The position numbers and the translations under genes are program-made. From positions 40,233,736 to 40,297,735 of the forward strand of contig JAVIAB010000008.1 in NCBI GenBank assembly GCA_032433765.1: DNA of 64,000 nucleotides, read 5' to 3'. The number at the start of each line of letters is the position of its first letter. The stretch's first letter is position 1. Under the pieces are notes generated by a model. It made no database searches. It was given only the letters and a program-made list of their open reading frames with translations, and was not told where the DNA came from. This document shows, one piece after another, positions 62,721 to 64,000 of the stretch. The stretch comes from Megaustenia siamemsis. Its lineage: Eukaryota > Mollusca > Gastropoda > Stylommatophora > Ariophantidae.

Positions 62721-63647
62721 TGACGGGTCTTACGTGTGGTTCTCTTGAAAGGTTGAATAAAGTCAGACAAAAGTAGCAATCTCTAATTCTAGCCGTACAT
62801 CCCAGTGGGCATAAATAAGGTTGAGTGGTGAATGAGTTTAGTGAAAAGAAAATCTTAAAATCGTTCTTTATCAGAGTTTGCGGTTACCAAATAATATCAA
62901 CGGAATTTTAACATTCTGTGTACACGTGATGTGTTTTCACTATCAATATTTGCGTGGAAATCTTAGATACCCACGATATATGATTATCTTCCGGTCGTGT
63001 TGAAAATTCAGGAAAATTAATTTGTTCTAGCCTCGTTCTGAAAACTCTTATCTTGTGGTTGCGCAATGTAAATAAACACCTGACAAATACAATGCGCTTC
63101 AACTGCTATATTTTCCTGCTATTCGATATTTTTTTATAGTTTCTATTCTATTTTAACATTTTAAAATATAAGTTTGGAATTTTAACCCAAAATATCGGTT
63201 AATTTGAATGCAGCAAAGATAGAAAGCAAAAGAAAGTGATTAAAACAATCGAAATATATATGAGATTGCATCTGTGAATAGTTTGATAATTAATGATCTG
63301 GAAAAATTCCAACTATATTGTTCTATGCAGAAGCGTTCTCAAATTAGAAATATATTATAAAGCAATTAATTTGTTTTTTTAAATAATAAATCATGAGAGT
63401 ACCGTGCACAAAAGATTGAGAGAAGGGGAAAGGGTTCAGTTCATATTTCGGTTATATCTTTATTTGGGTTTTCGATCTCAATGCAGATATCAGCAGCATG
63501 CTTCACCGTTGTCCCAACAATGAAATATCACCGCATCTAGGACTGTCTTAGAACACCAGAACTTTTTTTGACTCAAACTGAGCTGTGCGGATTTGCAGGT
63601 CTGAAGAATATGTGCTAGGTTTTTTTTTTTTTAGACTGACAATCTAT
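62721..63647. other. No recognisable gene (0.9 kb)
   Basis: AT-rich DNA. I see no repeat shared with the rest of the window and no convincing coding sequence. A T15 run lies near 63620. Confidence 0.5.
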
Positions 63648-64000
63648 CTATCTATTGACCTTTTGAGCCGTAGCCGGCCCATAGGGCGTAGACCAAGATA
63701 TTCCTTCTCTTATATAAATTTTTATTCTAGCAGTTTTCAATTCTTTTAAAGATATTTTATAAAATCTCGCCATTTGTCTCTGTTCTGTGCTATCTCATTG
63801 AGGGAGCCGATTCCTGCTGCTCTTGCCTCTCTCATCAATGTTCTTCTCAATGTCTCTCTGGGTCTTCCTCTTTTCCTCTTACCTGTTGTTTCCCACATGA
63901 GGGATTACTATGCTATTGGGTTATTATCTCTTCTCATCACATGTCCAACATATGACCATCGTCTTTTCTTTATTACTGAAGATATTAGTGGTTGATTGGC
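63648..64000 (-). mobile_element. LINE-3, 3' end, cut by the window edge
   Basis: It ends at the left with the 3' UTR block GCCCTATGGGCCGGCTACGG and a CTCAAAAGGTCAATAGATAG GATA-type tail (63648-63665). Reading right to left it repeats 43510-43880 of the LINE-3 copy, including the GKRKRGRPRETLRR-type basic tail. A 10-bp deletion around 63790 relative to 43655-43665 shifts the frame. The rest lies beyond 64000. Confidence 0.8.

Overview
The window looks like invertebrate animal nuclear DNA that is almost entirely repeats. I see no operons, no Shine-Dalgarno-led genes and no intact host gene. Non-LTR retrotransposons, tRNA-derived SINEs, foldback elements and minisatellites are layered on and inserted into each other. 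The mix of RTE-type LINEs, an RNase H-bearing I-superfamily LINE and several tRNA SINEs would suit a lophotrochozoan such as a gastropod mollusc, but that assignment is inference. By my count tandem arrays make up roughly 40% of the window.

Layout. 1-1130: fragments of a SINE, a LINE and a dispersed repeat. 1132-17777: one 16.6 kb minisatellite of about 480 units of 33-35 bp, with decayed units at both edges and an internal higher-order structure. 18333-19529: a 57-bp array of 21 units with an 8-unit higher-order repeat. 19636-31190: LINE and SINE fragments, and a 56-bp array (27620-28755) split by a complete SINE. 31919-34215: the best-preserved RTE-type LINE, minus strand, ending in the middle of its endonuclease. 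34321-36125: telomere-like G-rich 19-bp and 33-bp arrays and GGAT/GACA low-complexity DNA. 36490-37263: a dispersed repeat and a second complete SINE. 37310-40010 and 44745-45950: related arrays of 36, 56, 58, 59 and 38 bp, separated by two RTE fragments, a foldback element and a LINE whose reverse transcriptase core is deleted. 46460-52745: hairpin relics, LINE ends, a SINE, a 21-bp array containing an RTE insertion, and more RTE ends. 53524-55404: adjacent 30-bp and 50-bp arrays. 55613-57600: a SINE, a possible signal-peptide exon and low-complexity DNA. 57597-62155: an RTE fragment interrupted by a 4.06 kb I-superfamily LINE with an 11-bp target duplication. 62160-64000: two further LINE 3' ends.

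Functionally, the autonomous-type elements here (RTE-like endonuclease plus reverse transcriptase; I-like endonuclease, reverse transcriptase and RNase H) are all disabled in this window, by 5' truncation, frameshifts or stops. Such elements are the usual source of enzymes for mobilising SINEs, but no SINE/LINE pair sharing a 3' tail can be proved from this window. Most long open frames lie in minisatellites whose units contain no stop codon, and they are not credible proteins. The two host-gene candidates (55967-56212 and 53229-53441) are weak.

Family names used below (SINE-A, SINE-B, SINE-C, RTE-1, RTE-2, LINE-3, LINE-4, LINE-5, element D) are my own labels for sequences that recur inside this window.
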